Shown here one piece after another: positions 45,747 through 59,230 of a stretch of 64,000 nucleotides of DNA. The notes under the pieces were generated by a model that did no database searches, was not told the DNA's origin, and saw only the letters and a list, made by a program, of their open reading frames with translations. Source of the stretch: Cycas panzhihuaensis (lineage: Eukaryota > Cycadophyta); NCBI GenBank assembly GCA_023213395.1, contig CM041465.1:48863741-48927740 (forward strand). Direction: 5' to 3'. Each line of letters begins with the position of its first letter. Within the stretch, counting starts at the first letter, position 1. The translations under genes and the position numbers were made by a program.

Positions 45747-46144
45747 TAGAGAAACATCTAAGATATATAAATCATGTGCTACTAATTAAATATCAAGCTA
45801 CAATATTAGAATAATATAGAAAACAAGTGAAATACAAAAGCATAACTAAGATAAATAAAGCATGGGTGAATTGGTCAGCACATGAGGCTCAATTTGGGCA
45901 GAGCTTCCATATATACTTCAATATTATGTATAAATGAAAGATACAAGGCTTAATTTATAGGCAACTCATCAATATTTCAAAGATTACAATTGGTCAACTA
46001 AGTGGCACATGTGGCAGACCTAACTAGATATACAATAAGATTAAATTTACAATGTGGGTCACCTTAAGGTACAAAATACACCTAATGTACATAAAATTAA
46101 CATGTGTTACAAAGAAATGAAGGTAATATTACATAGTTTTAACA
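45747..46144 (-). repeat. Copia-D 5' LTR
   Basis: 398 bp, homologous to 38699-39098, with TGTTAAAACTATG at its outer end. Confidence 0.87.
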
Positions 46145-49100
46145 TAGTTATCTTTCATACATTAATATTTCTAGCAATATGAGAAAGCTATGTAGGTAAA
46201 GGTGATTCAAAGAGGAATTGAATGTTTTACACTTTGTGGATCAAAGAGGTATTGCAGTAGTCACATCTACTTATGGTTTTGTTATATAGGAGTGTGTCAA
46301 CAAGAAAGCCTTGCCATAATATAAATTAGTTCATGCCTAATTATTAAGTTAACATCACTCTAGTTCTTGGGTTAGGGATTGCTTGCATTTATGTTGAATT
46401 AGGTTTTATTCCTAGCCCACCCCTTGGGAGTCTCTCACCTTTTTACTATTGATATTTTTTGTCACCTTTAATAATAATGGCTCGTTATTGAGTAGATATT
46501 TTTCTTCTTTTGTCCTAATTTTTTTCAACTCAATTTGATTTATGGACCTTATGATGGAGCAAATTCTCTACTTCAGTATCCAATCCTAGTAACAATTTTA
46601 TTTAGCTCTTTAGCTAAATATTTCAAGACAACTTGGCTTGTATGTTCTTTAATTATGATAGACTCTTGTTGTCCCTCCTTTAAAGATGCTTAGTTTTAGA
46701 TCTTTATAATGTTGGTTTCTAGTTTGATAGTAGATGATCATTTTTATATTATTATTATTGCGATTTTTTATTTTTATTTTTGCCAGCATGTTCTTAGAAT
46801 CCTTTGTCTCTAAGTATTATTAGGAGTAGCTTCAAATTATATCAATTTTGTTATTATTCATCATCATAGATGAAGATTATATAGTAACAATTGATTAGCT
46901 TATTGTTATACTCTTTTAGTATATGGATTTCTACATTATATCTAGTTTGAAATTTGGGTTTTGATTCACTTTTTTTCTCCTTCATCATTAACATATTTTA
47001 GAGTTGTACATGTGGAATAATTAATTTTAATGTATAGCTTGAGTTTAAGGGATTCCTCTATATTCCTCATTTCAAATTTTCCTACCTTTTTATATGCTTC
47101 TTACATTTTTCATAGCATATTTCTCCTATAAATATTTATTTGATGTGGTAGATTTGATAGCAATTATATCTGTGCTACCCCAATTGCATAAGACTTTATA
47201 GATTGGCATTGGAGGATCTATATATTCTAGCATCATTAACAAATCATTGTTCTAACTTTTTAGCATTAGTTGGCTTGGTAGTTTGTGTTGGCTAATATTT
47301 CTTTTTTCTAAAGTTTTAGATTCAGTTTTGATGGCCATCTTTAGCCTTTAATCGATTGGCTTTAAAATTATGGGTCTTCATCAGATTTTCATATTCCAAT
47401 AGTTCCTTATTAGTTATGAATGGTCATAGTGATGATTATGGCTTCTCACTTCAATTGGTGATCAAGTTTTTAGTTTCATATTGATCTTGACACTCTAGAC
47501 AACATGGGCACTAGATTCTTTATGGGGTTTACTTCAAATTTTTATATTTTAAGTTATTGCATGAAGCTAATATCTTTAGCCTTGACGATATTTGATGCCT
47601 ATGGGGCATTATGTTGATGCAAGAATAAAAAGCATTGATGTTAAAATATTTTTTCTTAGGAATAAAGGGGTCCATTTCCTTGTTCAAATTATAAATACTA
47701 CTTTGTTATACCTTTAATGATCTATTTTGGCTAAAATTTTGATTAAATTTTGTCTAGTTAATAGGTTCCTTTAAGAGTGGGTTGTTGTGTTTTGCTCAAC
47801 CCATTACCCAATGGATTTAACAAATACCTTCCCCCCCTCACTTGTATATATAATGTTATTAATGAAATAAAGGAGGTTGGAGGTAGGATAAAGGATTGTT
47901 GGAGACTCTAAATAACTATGAATAATTCTTCGAAAAGATATTAGAGAAATTTCTTTGTAGATTAGCAATGCTCAAATTGTTATCATTCTTTTACTTTTCT
48001 CTTATTCTCAACCCTTCTCTTTATATCTATTATAATTTAACTTGTTAGTTGAAATGCAAGGGATTTCAAGCTCAAAGTAAAGGATGAAAGAGTAATATGG
48101 ATTTGAAGATGATATTGTGTTCACCAATTTGAAATTCAAGTGCTTCAATAAACTTTTCATTCAACAATGGTAGATTTCCTACAATGATTATCCTATAGTT
48201 GTTCCCTTTAGTTTTGTTTTATTTTGATTTTGTGTGTATAAATTATTACATATGTGCTTGTTGTCTATCATGAAGATGTTCTATAAATCTTCACTTAATG
48301 AAGTCATTTAATGTATAAAACATAGTTTATAGAAATAAAATAACATGTATATCTAGTTACCTAGTCCAACATAATCATTCCCAATAATCAATAATCTTAT
48401 GAGCAATCATCTAGTTTCTACATTTTATTATCAATCCATCCTTAATCTTGATAATTGTGTACAAGAAAAATTATTCATCATGTGAAATCAACTTGCAACA
48501 ATGCCCCTTCAACAATTGTTCTTCGTGACCATGGCAATGTTATGTTGTTATACATTGAATTACAACTATAAGCCCACCTTTCTATAGAAACATTATTTTA
48601 TAAAGCTATGATTACATCATTGTTGTCCATATCTTCATAGAGTCATATTGATGTTGGTTAAATGTGACATTCATTTTCAATGCTCATTGTGTTCACATAC
48701 ATAAGTTACCTATTGTGTCAATTCCCAAATTAGATCATGCATCTTTTGCATTGGTATACTTATGATTTCAAGCATTTCAAATATAATAACCATTGTTGTT
48801 GCATAGGCATTTTCATTCGAAGAGGATAGGAGGCTAATTTGCTTACAAAATTTATTGTTTCCATACATTGAGTCATTTTTCCATCTTTAACAAGTCCTCA
48901 TAAGACTGAATAAACCCTATTTTTCTCATGTAATGGTTTCTTTAACATAGTTACATATATGTTAATGGAACATAAGGTGTTTTCTTGGAAAATTCATCAC
49001 GTCATCATTTTTAATCAACTATAAACCTAACCTCCTCTAATAATTCCATACACAGCCATGATTATATTTTTTGTTCCTGCCTACAAAAGGAGCTCTCTCT

Positions 49101-49610
49101 TATGCATATGCATTAATGACTATGAACTCAACAAGTTTACTTCTAACCACTACACTTCCATATATAAAATGGTGAGATAAATGTTTATGAAAATAGTCAC
49201 CATGCACTTTTTGTTGCCATGAAAAAATATATAAAAGCATTGAATGCACCAAGAAAAAATATATAAATGCTGGACTATTATTATGAATCTTTTTTTTTTT
49301 TTTAAGGCGTTACTTAATTTTGTTGAGAATTGGGGTTTAATCAATGGCATCTTTTTTCCCCCTATATATGCATCTTTAATAAATATTTTTTTAATTAATT
49401 CTTAATGTTGAAATTTATGCATTTATTTAATGACTAATTAATATAATTCATTATCAATAGTTTGATTATCTAATCTTAAAATGTATTTATATACAATGTT
49501 TTTTCTCTTGTCCTAGTTTTATATCATTGTTCATAATTTAAAAATGTACATTTATTTTTGAACAATTGTTGGAATGATTTAAGTAATAAATATTTATTCT
49601 TTTAAATCAA
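46145..49610. other. No recognisable gene
   Basis: AT-rich sequence with stops in all frames. A hairpin GGGTTG...CAACCC (about 47776-47806) followed by TATATATAATG near 47846 resembles LTR promoter sequence, but no partner copy was found. Probably older repeat debris. Confidence 0.4.
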
Positions 49611-49700
49611 AGAGTTAGATAGTGGTTTAATAGTAGTGGGTAAAGGTTAGTAGATTAAAGGTCACACATTCAAGTCTTGTGGAGTCACACCCACTACACA
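49611..49700 (+). repeat. tRNA-like sequence, possible SINE head
   Basis: TAGTGGTTTAATAGTAG (A-box-like, from 49619) and GGTCACACATTCAAGTCTTG (B-box-like, 49660-49679) are at tRNA-like spacing, followed by TGTGGAGTCACACCC. It resembles the RNA polymerase III promoter of tRNA-derived SINEs, but the acceptor stem does not close and no tail is evident. Confidence 0.35.
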
Positions 49701-50245
49701 CTAATGTCTTAAGATAGTTTTATCATTTTTACACACATGCTTGTATCTTTGTTAATATCATTTTCAAGGCACAAATGAATCTTTATTTTATTTTTAATGA
49801 GGTATCTCTTTAAGCCAATAATATATTTCTTACAATGAGAAATCTAAGCATTTAAAACTTTTGTGAAAACTTAACTTACATATTTAGAATCTCTAAATAA
49901 AATCACAAATAAAAGTAAAGTGGGTTTCTTTATATTACTAAAAATAAAATAAAAATTTCCTATATTCACTAATACACATCCTTCTATTTGAACATTTGGA
50001 CCAATGAATTTAACATTTATACCTTGGGAGTCACATTCTTATACAGAGGAAATAACAATAATAAAATGAATTAAATCATAAAGATAAATGATATGCCAAT
50101 TGATATGATGACCTTAAGCTTTAACTATCAATTGTGATGATTGCATGTAAATTCAATCCATATTTATTAAAGAAAAGGGTTATTACATTTGGTTATCATG
50201 TCAATATTTATGGTTTGATTTGTTGAAAACAGAGTCGTAAATGAA

Positions 50246-50288
<43 letters not shown>

Positions 50289-51432
50289 GATAGATATGTT
50301 AGACATGGGTAGGACACCTTTTAACATTTATATAGGTGAATAAAGGGGATTTTTTATAGGAAAAATTAGACATATAAGTTTGGGGCAGCTTAAATGCACT
50401 TGCACTTCAATTCACATTTTATTTAAAATGAATTATGAGGAAGGGGAATCAAAATACATAAGCATATAGTTTGATTTTAATTCTAAAATTTGAAAATCAA
50501 AGATAAATAGAAAAAATATGCCTCATATAATTATATTTATAGGTAGTTATATTGGGATTTATTTAAAGTTTTAATTTTATTTTTAAACTAACCCTTATAA
50601 GGGTTGGGTATGTATTGATATGCTAAAAAAAGAAATTTGCAAGAAATATAAGAGAAAAAAACATAATTTTGAATACATAACAAATTTAGGATTTGGGAAA
50701 TCTTTGGTGCCATATGTTAACTTTATGCATACATATTGTTCACTCAACATCTTAGGCCATGACCTTTTGTCATACTAGTTTTTTATTGAGGTGTTATTAT
50801 TGAAGTATTTTTATTTTGTTGACCCATCATTACTCCCTGCGATCCACAGTTGCATCCTAGGTGTTTGTAGAGTCGAAATCTTATCTCACTACTTTTTCTA
50901 AGAAATTACTAGACTAAGAACCCCCGTTAATACAAATCCCTAGAGTGACCATATAGGTCTTTATCTTTCCACTACCTATACTATTCGTTATTGCTCGAGG
51001 TATCTTATGGTTTTCCTTAGAGTTCATCACCAAGCTTTGAGGTAATAATTCATGCAAGCTTATGTTATATTAACCAAGGGAGACCACCCAATAATCCTTA
51101 GTTAAAGGAGTATATATGTAGTCTTAGAGACCTTACTGTGGTCATCCCTTCTTATTATGGAGAAAATATTAGCATGATAGCTTAGTGCTTCTATTTTCTT
51201 TGGAGTGAGTTAAAGCCCACTTTATAGGAGTCAAATTTTATCCTTAGAGTTTCTCAAATCCCTTAGGCTTAAATTTTACATAAACATAATAGACACATTC
51301 TACTATCATTTAATTTAATACTTTCTCCTCATTAAATTTTATTTTTAACTTATAAAATATTGATTGGGATGTGATCCTAATTTCACACTAAGAGCATATA
51401 AGTTATATTTATGTGAAATCTAGGGTTATCAC
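49701..51432. other. No recognisable gene; right part probably Copia-E 3' LTR
   Basis: AT-rich, with a dinucleotide repeat at 50247-50288. 50800-51433 is richer in G/C and on the minus strand begins TGTGATAACCCTAG right after a polypurine tract, with TATATACTCC near 51107. It is probably the 3' LTR of Copia-E, left end unknown. Confidence 0.4.
50247..50288. repeat. (TC)n(TA)n microsatellite
   Basis: An uninterrupted TC run (50247-50268) passes directly into a TA run (50269-50288). Confidence 0.95.
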
Positions 51433-51433
51433 A

Positions 51434-51445
51434 TTTTCCCTCATC
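51434..51445 (-). promoter_or_regulatory. Copia-E polypurine tract
   Basis: GATGAGGGAAAA on the minus strand, directly before TGTGATAACC. Confidence 0.6.
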
Positions 51446-52905
51446 AATACTTATGCTTTATTTGAGTCAAGGAAACTATGGTATTTGATTACTTCTTATC
51501 ACTCCATATCATAGATGTAGAACCTAGATTGAAACGGTATCCATATGTGGACCTTTTGCTATTAGTACATCCTTCTCAATTTAAATCTATATAGCCAACT
51601 AGTTTGAATTTATTAATATGAACAAGCTCTAATCCATATTATAATGTTCCATACTAGTGTATAACAATCATTTTGGTGGCTAACCAGTGACTCTATTTTT
51701 CTATTGTTATAAATCTACAAACTATATTAATATCAAATAAAATGTTTAGCCTAGTTGTAATTAGATAAATTAAATTACCAACCAACTATTTGAAAATGGT
51801 GTTATCAACTAGTTTATCTTCATTATTTTGAGCTATGAGTTTTGCTCCTATATCCATGGGGGTTAAAGTAAGCTTGTTGTCTTTTATTCTAAATTTCTTG
51901 AAAATCTCCCAAGTATATTTGGCTTGTAAAATGAAGTATTTACTATCCCTTTACTATACTTCCACACCAAGGAAGTAACAAAGTATTCTAAGATCTATCA
52001 TCTCAAAAAACTTCAACAAATCTTATTTTAGATTTGATATCATTAGGATATCATTATTAATGATTAATAAATCAACAATATATAAAACTATAAAGGTTAA
52101 ATATTTATTTTGGGCCTTTATGTATAGGTTTGAACCATCTAGTGACCTCTCAAATCCTTTCTTTAGAAAGTAGTGATTAATCTTCTTGCACTAGGCTTAT
52201 GAAGCCTAGTTTAGACTATATAAGACCTTCTTGAGTGAATACTCTAGGTGTTCTTTATCCTTTTCAATGTATCTATATGGTTTCTCAATGTATGTTTTTT
52301 TAGTAAGGTTTGCATTGAGGAAGATACTCTTCTTGTCCACCTAGTGTATTTGCTAGTCAAATTATATAGTTATGATTAGAAATAATCTTGATTGTATTCA
52401 TCTTGAACACCAGTGTGAAGGTCTCTTAATAATCGATCTCTTCTTTCAGCCTAAAGCCTTTGGCAATAAGTCTAGCCTTATATTTGACTATATTACCATA
52501 TGATTTAAAGTTGGTCCTATAGACCCATTTACATCTAATCAATTATTTCTTAGGTAGTAAATCTACTATGTCCTAAGTCTTAGTGTTATTTACTACCTAG
52601 ATTTTAGTATCCATTACAACTTTTCACTTTTATTGTAGTAAGCCCAGATCTCAAATAATAAATGCTTATGATGAACTATCATACTAAAACCTCAAAGTGC
52701 TAGTGGATAAGACTCCCAACTAAGTAGACCATTACCTCCCCTGTGGGTTAAATGAGCTAGCCCTGCATAGCCCCTCTTTCACTAGTATTTGGGTGCCTTA
52801 AAGGTCTTAACTATAACAACATTCATGTGCATTAATGTGTTCATGCACATTGCCCTACCACCACCATAAGAAACATTGCCCCCAATAAGATTTGAACCTA
52901 GTCTT

Positions 52906-52918
52906 GGTTCTGATACCA
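52906..52918 (-). promoter_or_regulatory. Primer binding site of the mini LTR element
   Basis: TGGTATCAGAACC on the minus strand, two bases after the LTR end; initiator tRNA-Met type. GGTTCAAATCTTATT, T-arm-like, follows closely. Confidence 0.7.
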
Positions 52919-52920
52919 TT

Positions 52921-53420
52921 TGTAGTGAGCCTAGATCTCAAACAATAGACATGGATAATATTTCTAGTAGAAATCATATATTTATAATAATAATTCTTCA
53001 TGAAATATCATTCAACAAATATAGTTAATCCATCCACATAGTATAACATCCATACATTGATAAATAGCAATAAAAAATGAAGTGATAAATAATAATAATA
53101 GAATAATAGAACCTAATATAATATCTCACAATGTTTGTAACCCTCTTTGAGGCAAGAGCAATCCTCTAATAGGCTCAAGGCATTAATGGCATAAGGTCAT
53201 TATCTCAAATGATAATGAATTCTCTAAAATATTTACAAATGATTAAGGCTTCCCTATTTATAGCCTTTAAAACCTAGCTCCTAATTCTCTCTAAAAAAAC
53301 CAACTTTACAATGAAATATATTAAATCATTATTTATCTAATCCTCTTGAAAATCAATTTCATAATAATAATTCCCTCCATACAAAAATAATGACCTCCTC
53401 CTCATTTTGATAACACTACA
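52921..53420 (-). repeat. 5' LTR of the mini element
   Basis: 500 bp, ending CTAGGCTCACTACA. This end is repeated at 52634-52666 as the end of the truncated 3' LTR. Confidence 0.7.
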
Positions 53421-55990
53421 TTTGTTCCCTTATTGCCTCCTCAAAAGTGGAAGGGTTATCAACATTTGAACTTAAGCCATTAGAGTAAAGTTGACTGGGT
53501 CATTAGGTTTATACTTAGATTTTCTCTTTACCGTATATCTTAGGTAATTTAGCATCACAAATGGTATTTAAATACAACTTTGGTAACTTCTTTGAAGGAT
53601 AATAAGGAACTCCAACCTATTTTAGTGCTCTAGACTAAACTTTTGTAGTATCTTCTAATTAAGGTGCTTAAACTTAGAACCTTTCATCTATCACATTATC
53701 TTCACAAGCTTCTATAATCTCATTGACTAGTTCATGATCAATCATAATCATCTGCCTTGATGAGCAACATCTATCTTTCTTATTGATAACTTAATATTGT
53801 ATTTCAATTATATATCTAACACCTAATGAAGCTCAATCAAGTAGTTTATCACCTTCATCGAAGATGACATCATGAGTTATATGTATATTTGTGGTCTTCA
53901 ACTCATAAATCTCATAAACCTTGCTTTATTTACTATATCTCATTAAGATGTGCTTAGAGAGTCTTTATCAATAAACCTCTTTCACTTCTCATTATAGATA
54001 TACATGTTTGCAACACTTCTAAAAATATTAGGTGACCAACTATAGGCTTGTCTTTAAATCAAATGTCCTTAGGCGTTTTATTCAAAACTATGCTAGTTGG
54101 GATTCAACTATCTAAATAAGTAGTAGAGCTCACTACTTTAGCCTAAAGATGTTGAGTGACATCTTGACCTTTTATTATTGACTTAGTTTTTTTAACTAAA
54201 GACCCATTCGTATGTTTAACAACACTATTTTATTCTAGTTTATAAGATGTTGTTAACTTTATCTAAATGCCATAATCTTTATACTAGTTTTTGAATTTTT
54301 TGATGTGTATTGGCCTCTATTATCTAACCTTATGGTCTTCATCTTTTAACCTATCTTTGTCTTAATACATTCCTTAAACTACTTGAAGATTTTAAAAGTT
54401 TATGATTTATCCCTGATGGAATAAACCCAAAGTTTCCTAGAAAAATCATCAATAAGATTTAGAAAATATTTGACTCCTTCAATGGATGCTACTAGCAATG
54501 GCTTGTAGATGTCTAAGTGAACTAGCACTAAAATTGTATTCACTTTTCATGCTTTGCCTTTAGGAAATAATTCTAAATGTTACTTTCCCATGATGCATTC
54601 TTCATATAAATAATGTTTAACATTTATTTTTGGAATGTTATGCACCATATTTAATTAGTACAAGAGTTGAAGACTTGGATAATTCAAATGACCCATCCTT
54701 TTATGCCATAATTTATGTTTATTATCTACATAAATATTGAAGGCTTTTTTATTTTTAAAATCACTATTTAAAATATATAAGCTATTTGTCTTAGTTTCTT
54801 CTACAATAATCTTTTGGTATTTGTTCTAAATAGTACATTTATCTTGTTAAAATTTGACATCTATATCTTGCTTTTCAATGTAAAAAACTATAATGAGGTT
54901 AACTCTTAGACTAGGTACATATATTCCTCCCCTTTAAAATAATAATTGGAACTTTACCAATTCCTTCTACCTATAGAACAAATTTATCACCAATAGCAAT
55001 AGATTCATCTATCATTTTCCATGTGCTCAAACCACTCCAACTTCTATTTCATGTGTCTAGTTATCCTCAAATCTATAATCCAAATATTATCTATATCTTT
55101 ATAAATTAGGTATATAACTATGAAAAGCTTTTATGTCTTCTCTTTATCACTTGATGAATAGAACTCAAAAAGACTTTGCCTTCTATTTTGCTAACTTGGT
55201 TTCTAATGATGTTATTGCTACCACTGCTATTGTCATCATCATTGTTAGGGTTGTTATTGTTATAGTCTTTAACAATCAGTCTTCAAATGCCTAATTTTAT
55301 TATAATGTTAATAATTCACTTGACTTTCTCCCTTAGGATACTCTATATTAATATTTTATTTAAATAGAGTTGTGTTTGTCCTTAGCATAAAGGATTATTT
55401 TTTCTAAAACTTAATTACTAGCACATATGATGATTCACCATAGATATCCTTGAGTCTTGCTCATGCAACTTTGATAGATTCTTTAATTCATTGAAAGTCA
55501 TCTTATTAAGTTTTCCATTTAGACACAAGCTTATGATAAAATATTTATATGATGTTGGCAAGGACTTTATCACTGCAATGATTAATACTAAGTCATCCAA
55601 GGGTTTCTCCATTTAAGTTCCTTGATCCTGAATCATTTTCATTTCTTATAGGTGATCTATCATATATCCACTTAGCTTTAGGCTTTACAATTGATTTTTG
55701 AGTGAGAATTCTAATGTCATCCTTGGTTTCATATAAGGAAGTGATTACATCCTTGACTTGTTTGGGTTTCTCCATATATTGACAAGTTAATGAACCCTAA
55801 AGCCACCATGTGTTTGGCTTCTAACTTTTTCTTCTCAACTTCATTATATGGCATTATTGGTCCATTCACAATATACTACCACATATCATTTATATTTAGG
55901 AACTTTTCATTTGCTATTTCCATAGAGAAAAGTTTTAAACTCTTGTTAGTTAAACATTGATTGAACCCATTATGATATTATTTACCATTA

Positions 55991-56138
55991 TGTAGCATAA
56001 TTTATATCATGCCATACCATAAAGCTTGAATGAAAATTATGCTAGAATAATAACTTAAAAATAGTTTCTCACAACAATACTAAAATCATAGAGATACAAC
56101 ATAGTGTGGGCTCAAAAATAAGCGCCCCCAACCTCCCC

Positions 56139-56169
<31 letters not shown>

Positions 56170-58161
56170 CCTATAAAAACCTATTATTTATTATAAAAAG
56201 AATGATTTAACTTATTTGATATTGGTTACTACATAAAGTACCCATTTTGTAATATTTCATTGGCCTACTTATAGGTAGCTAGAATTTCATATAATAAATT
56301 ATGACATTTGATTATCATGTAGGATATTGAGGACATTAAACAACATTTTCTATGCCAATATTTTATAATAATTATTCAAGTGATAATTCATTTGAAAGAT
56401 CTCTAAGACAATATTTTATTGGTTTAGATAGATTGGAATTCTAATTCTCTTATGCATAGTTACAATATAAATTGTTTGCCTAGGTCCTTAAAAATAAAAT
56501 AAAAGGATATTATCCCCTCTTTCACCAAAGAATGAGGTCATATTAACTAACATAAAATCATGAGCTCAACATAAATGGGACCTAAATATATAATTATGAA
56601 TAGTATACTTTAATATAATGAGGGTAAAATAATAACCCTAGGTTTTTACTTCTTCATTCTTCTTCTATGTGTGTGGTAATGACAAGTAAACTCAATGATC
56701 AATTTAGAAGTTTTATTCAAGCTTAATTAGAATAAAAATATTCATCTTCAATCTAAAGTAGACTTATGCTCATTAATAACTTAAATACATTTTTGCATTT
56801 GAGTGTTTTACATGGTGGGATTTGGCATGGTGTGCTATAAGATTTGATGACATCAAAATCTCCTCTCAATCCTATGCACGATCTACACTAAATGGCATTA
56901 GGATCCCAAGCAAGGTCTTTCTTAATGGTCATAATAATATCGTTATTTTTATTTTTATTTATCCATCATATGACATTTGTTATAGGGTTCAACATTTATT
57001 GTAGGGTATCATTTACATTCCTCCTTATTAATGGCAACTTCCATTAAGCATTCATTGTTTGCTGTTGCATGTAGGATAAGGTACCTATTAGAGGACTTGG
57101 CATTCATTGGGGTTAATATTTTTTCTTCCTTCTCTCTAGAATTTTTAGGGTTAGATTTAATGGGGGTGCTTTTTATTTTTTTATTTTTCTCTGTTTTTAA
57201 CAATTATCATTTCATGGGGGATTATTGGTTGGCCATGTTAATATTAGGGCTTCACAACTTTGCCAAAGTTTTATTATGTTAACATTTTTCTAGTTTTAGC
57301 GACTATGTCAATGTTAATGTTATTCTCATATGTTGGCTTTGTTAATGTTGAATTTAAACTTTGGCAATAAGCAAAGTTGATAATTAACATAGACTTTGTT
57401 GACATACAAAAAAAAAAAAATTTAAGTCATTATAAAGTTAGTTTTATAACTATTTTGGTAATGGTTTAAAGAAATGTTGTTATAAGTAGTTGCAAAGTTA
57501 GGAATATGGTATAGTTCCATGTACTTAATTACTTGTATCTTGGACTTGTTGTAAATTCTAGTGATTATTTGCATTACATACCTTATTTAATGTAATTGGT
57601 GAGAGTAATTACATTAACAAGGTAGGACCATAATTAATAAAGGGAATTTAGTGGATGATATCTAGTGTAATGATTGGTTGGATTCTTTTTATTTATCTTG
57701 TAATATTGCAATGAAATGTTGAATGGCTACATGAATGAATTAGATTTTGTTGTTAATGAATTTGATTTTTGTTTAAAGAGACTACATGCTAAAGATGACA
57801 AATCAAGAGTAAGATAATAGAATGGGTGAGATGGAATAATGGAATAGAGATAATATATAAAGAATATAGGATAACGAGATATGATCGTTGGAGTCATGTA
57901 CACCTAGAGTTCAATCAAAGAGTTTTGTTATTTGAAGAAAATTATAAGGAAAAGGAAATTGAAGAATATAAATAGTAGATGACATTACAACTTATTACTC
58001 ATTACCCTTCTCTATAAATACTAAGCAAAGAAGCATACTCAATTAAAGAATCATATGAGGAATTTGAAAAGAAGATTTAATTAATATTAATCAAAGAAAC
58101 TATCTCTAGAAGAAAAGCCCCTCCCCTTATAATAAGCCAAACACAACAAGTCCTAGGTATA
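55991..58161. other. No recognisable gene
   Basis: AT-rich. The left part probably holds the Copia-E leader or 5' LTR, though no copy of TGTGATAACC was found. 57880-58161 is in frame with the gag that follows and may be its N-terminal region. Short open frames near 57030-57280 show no family features. Confidence 0.4.
56135..56170. repeat. Poly-C tract followed by (AC)n
   Basis: 21 C residues then an AC repeat. Homopolymers of this length are a frequent place for length errors. Confidence 0.9.
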
Positions 58162-59230
58162 ATGGCTGATGTGGTTCCTATAGTCTAACATATGATCAAT
58201 ACACCACTTTTAGAGTATGATGGATTGATTGATATAAACCAACACATGTTTAAATATGAGACTATATAGACATGTTATGGACATAATGATGATTAAGCAA
58301 GATGGAATGAATATGTGAGCATCCTATATGGGAGAGACTAGGCATGGTATTAGGCAATAAAGACCAAAGGATTAATCCAAGACTAGAAAACCCATTTTTT
58401 AGAATTCTTTGCTCAATAAAAATAGAGTTAATCAGTTTTCAATGAACTATGTAATTTAAAAATATAACCAAGAGAGAGATTTCAAGCCTTTACCTTGAGA
58501 TGTACGAAAGTTTTTACACGATCCTCATATAATATGGATGTAAAACTATAAATTAACTATATTCTCAATGGGCTTCTAACAAAAGTAAGAATTGTTGTTA
58601 AATAGAGGGAAGTTATGATCTTTAAAGAAGCTATTGTTCAATTGGAAGGTGATATAGAAATATCCATGAAATTTCTAAATTCTCTATAAATCATTGAATA
58701 ATTAGTCTAAGTATTGTAATGGATGGATCTCTTAAGTGAATGAATTAAAAGATAAAATATTTTGTGCATGAAATGCCAAGAATGAGGGCACTTATGTGAA
58801 AAATACCCTTAAAGGCCAAGAGTTAATCAAGGTCATAGCAAGTTATTGAATTTGAAGAATAGGTATCATTAGTTAATCTAATCTTATAAGGCTTATGAAG
58901 AGACATCTACTTTAGATCAACTTGCTAGAGATAAAAAGGTTCCTTACTACCACATTCATAAGACAATGGGGTATTTAATTGAACAATGTTGGCAAAATAT
59001 GATAACTGTTGATTATGCCAAGACATCATAAAAGTGTTACCATATTTATAAGATAAAGATACATAATACTGATGAATCCAACTTTAATATATAGGTAAAG
59101 AGTTGATCCAAGACAAAAGGCTAACCAAACTGAAACTTGTAAATGTCATGGATAAAATGCTATAAATATTGATAATGGGAACATTTACATAATAATTATC
59201 CTTACTAATCTAGACAATATTTTATATTCT
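58162..59230 (+). pseudogene. Gag G1 with four zinc-knuckle-like motifs
   Basis: From ATG 58162 one frame holds a gypsy-type capsid segment: LLEYDGLIDINQHMFKYE, RWNEYVSILYGRD, then knuckles. Knuckle 1 (58765-58806) is C-x2-C-x4-H-x4-Tyr; 2 (about 58948-58990) is Tyr-x2-H-x4-Tyr-x4-C; 3 (about 59039-59082) is Tyr-x2-Tyr-x4-H; 4 (59158-59200) is C-x2-Tyr-x4-H-x4-Tyr. Most losses are Cys to Tyr or His to Tyr, as expected for transitions. Plant gypsy gags usually have one or two knuckles. No pol follows before 60229. Related to G2. Nonsense codons are frequent. Confidence 0.6.

Larger units (their letters stand above)
38699..46144 (-). mobile_element. Copia-D, Ty1/copia element on the minus strand
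   Basis: Two LTRs of about 400 bp, primer site, leader of about 1.95 kb, gag-pol, and polypurine tract AAGGAAGGG next to the 3' LTR. No matching 5-bp duplication was found at the two ends (left flank CTATT, right flank TAGTT). Confidence 0.85.
52634..53420 (-). mobile_element. 787-bp mini LTR element nested in Copia-E
   Basis: On the minus strand it starts TGTAGTGTTATC at 53420 and ends GGGCTTACTACA at 52634. Flanking 5-mers are TTTGT (53421-53425) and TTTAT (52629-52633), one transition apart. The Copia-E RT reads across when it is removed. It has a 500-bp LTR, a primer site and about 240 bp of internal sequence without coding potential; only the last 35-50 bp of the second LTR remain. Non-autonomous. 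Confidence 0.75.
51446..55990 (-). pseudogene. Copia-E gag-pol polyprotein
   Basis: Minus strand. Gag N-terminal part: EKKKLEAKHMVALGFINLSI (about 55800), then LPTSYKYFIISLCLNGKLNKMTFNELKN (about 55450-55560), a UBN2-type match. Knuckle HYNKIRHLKTDC near 55270-55310. Protease IIDLRITRHM near 55070. Integrase occupies about 53850-54600. RT starts FEEAIRE near 53440, is cut by the mini LTR element, resumes at 52628, and continues HLEYSLKKVLYSLN and FIVLYIVDLLIINND (YVDD now YIVD) near 52090. RNase H follows: YTWEIFKKFRIKDNKL, then a decayed C-terminus. Stops at many Gln and Trp positions. The start was not fixed. Confidence 0.75.

Noticed and set aside
46145-47620. Possible chromovirus-like integrase or host gene
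   Set aside because: A few words resembled integrase, but no ordered set of motifs could be read in any frame.
57009-57282. Short open frames on both strands as a small host gene
   Set aside because: No recognised motif, AT-rich context, and the two frames overlap antisense.
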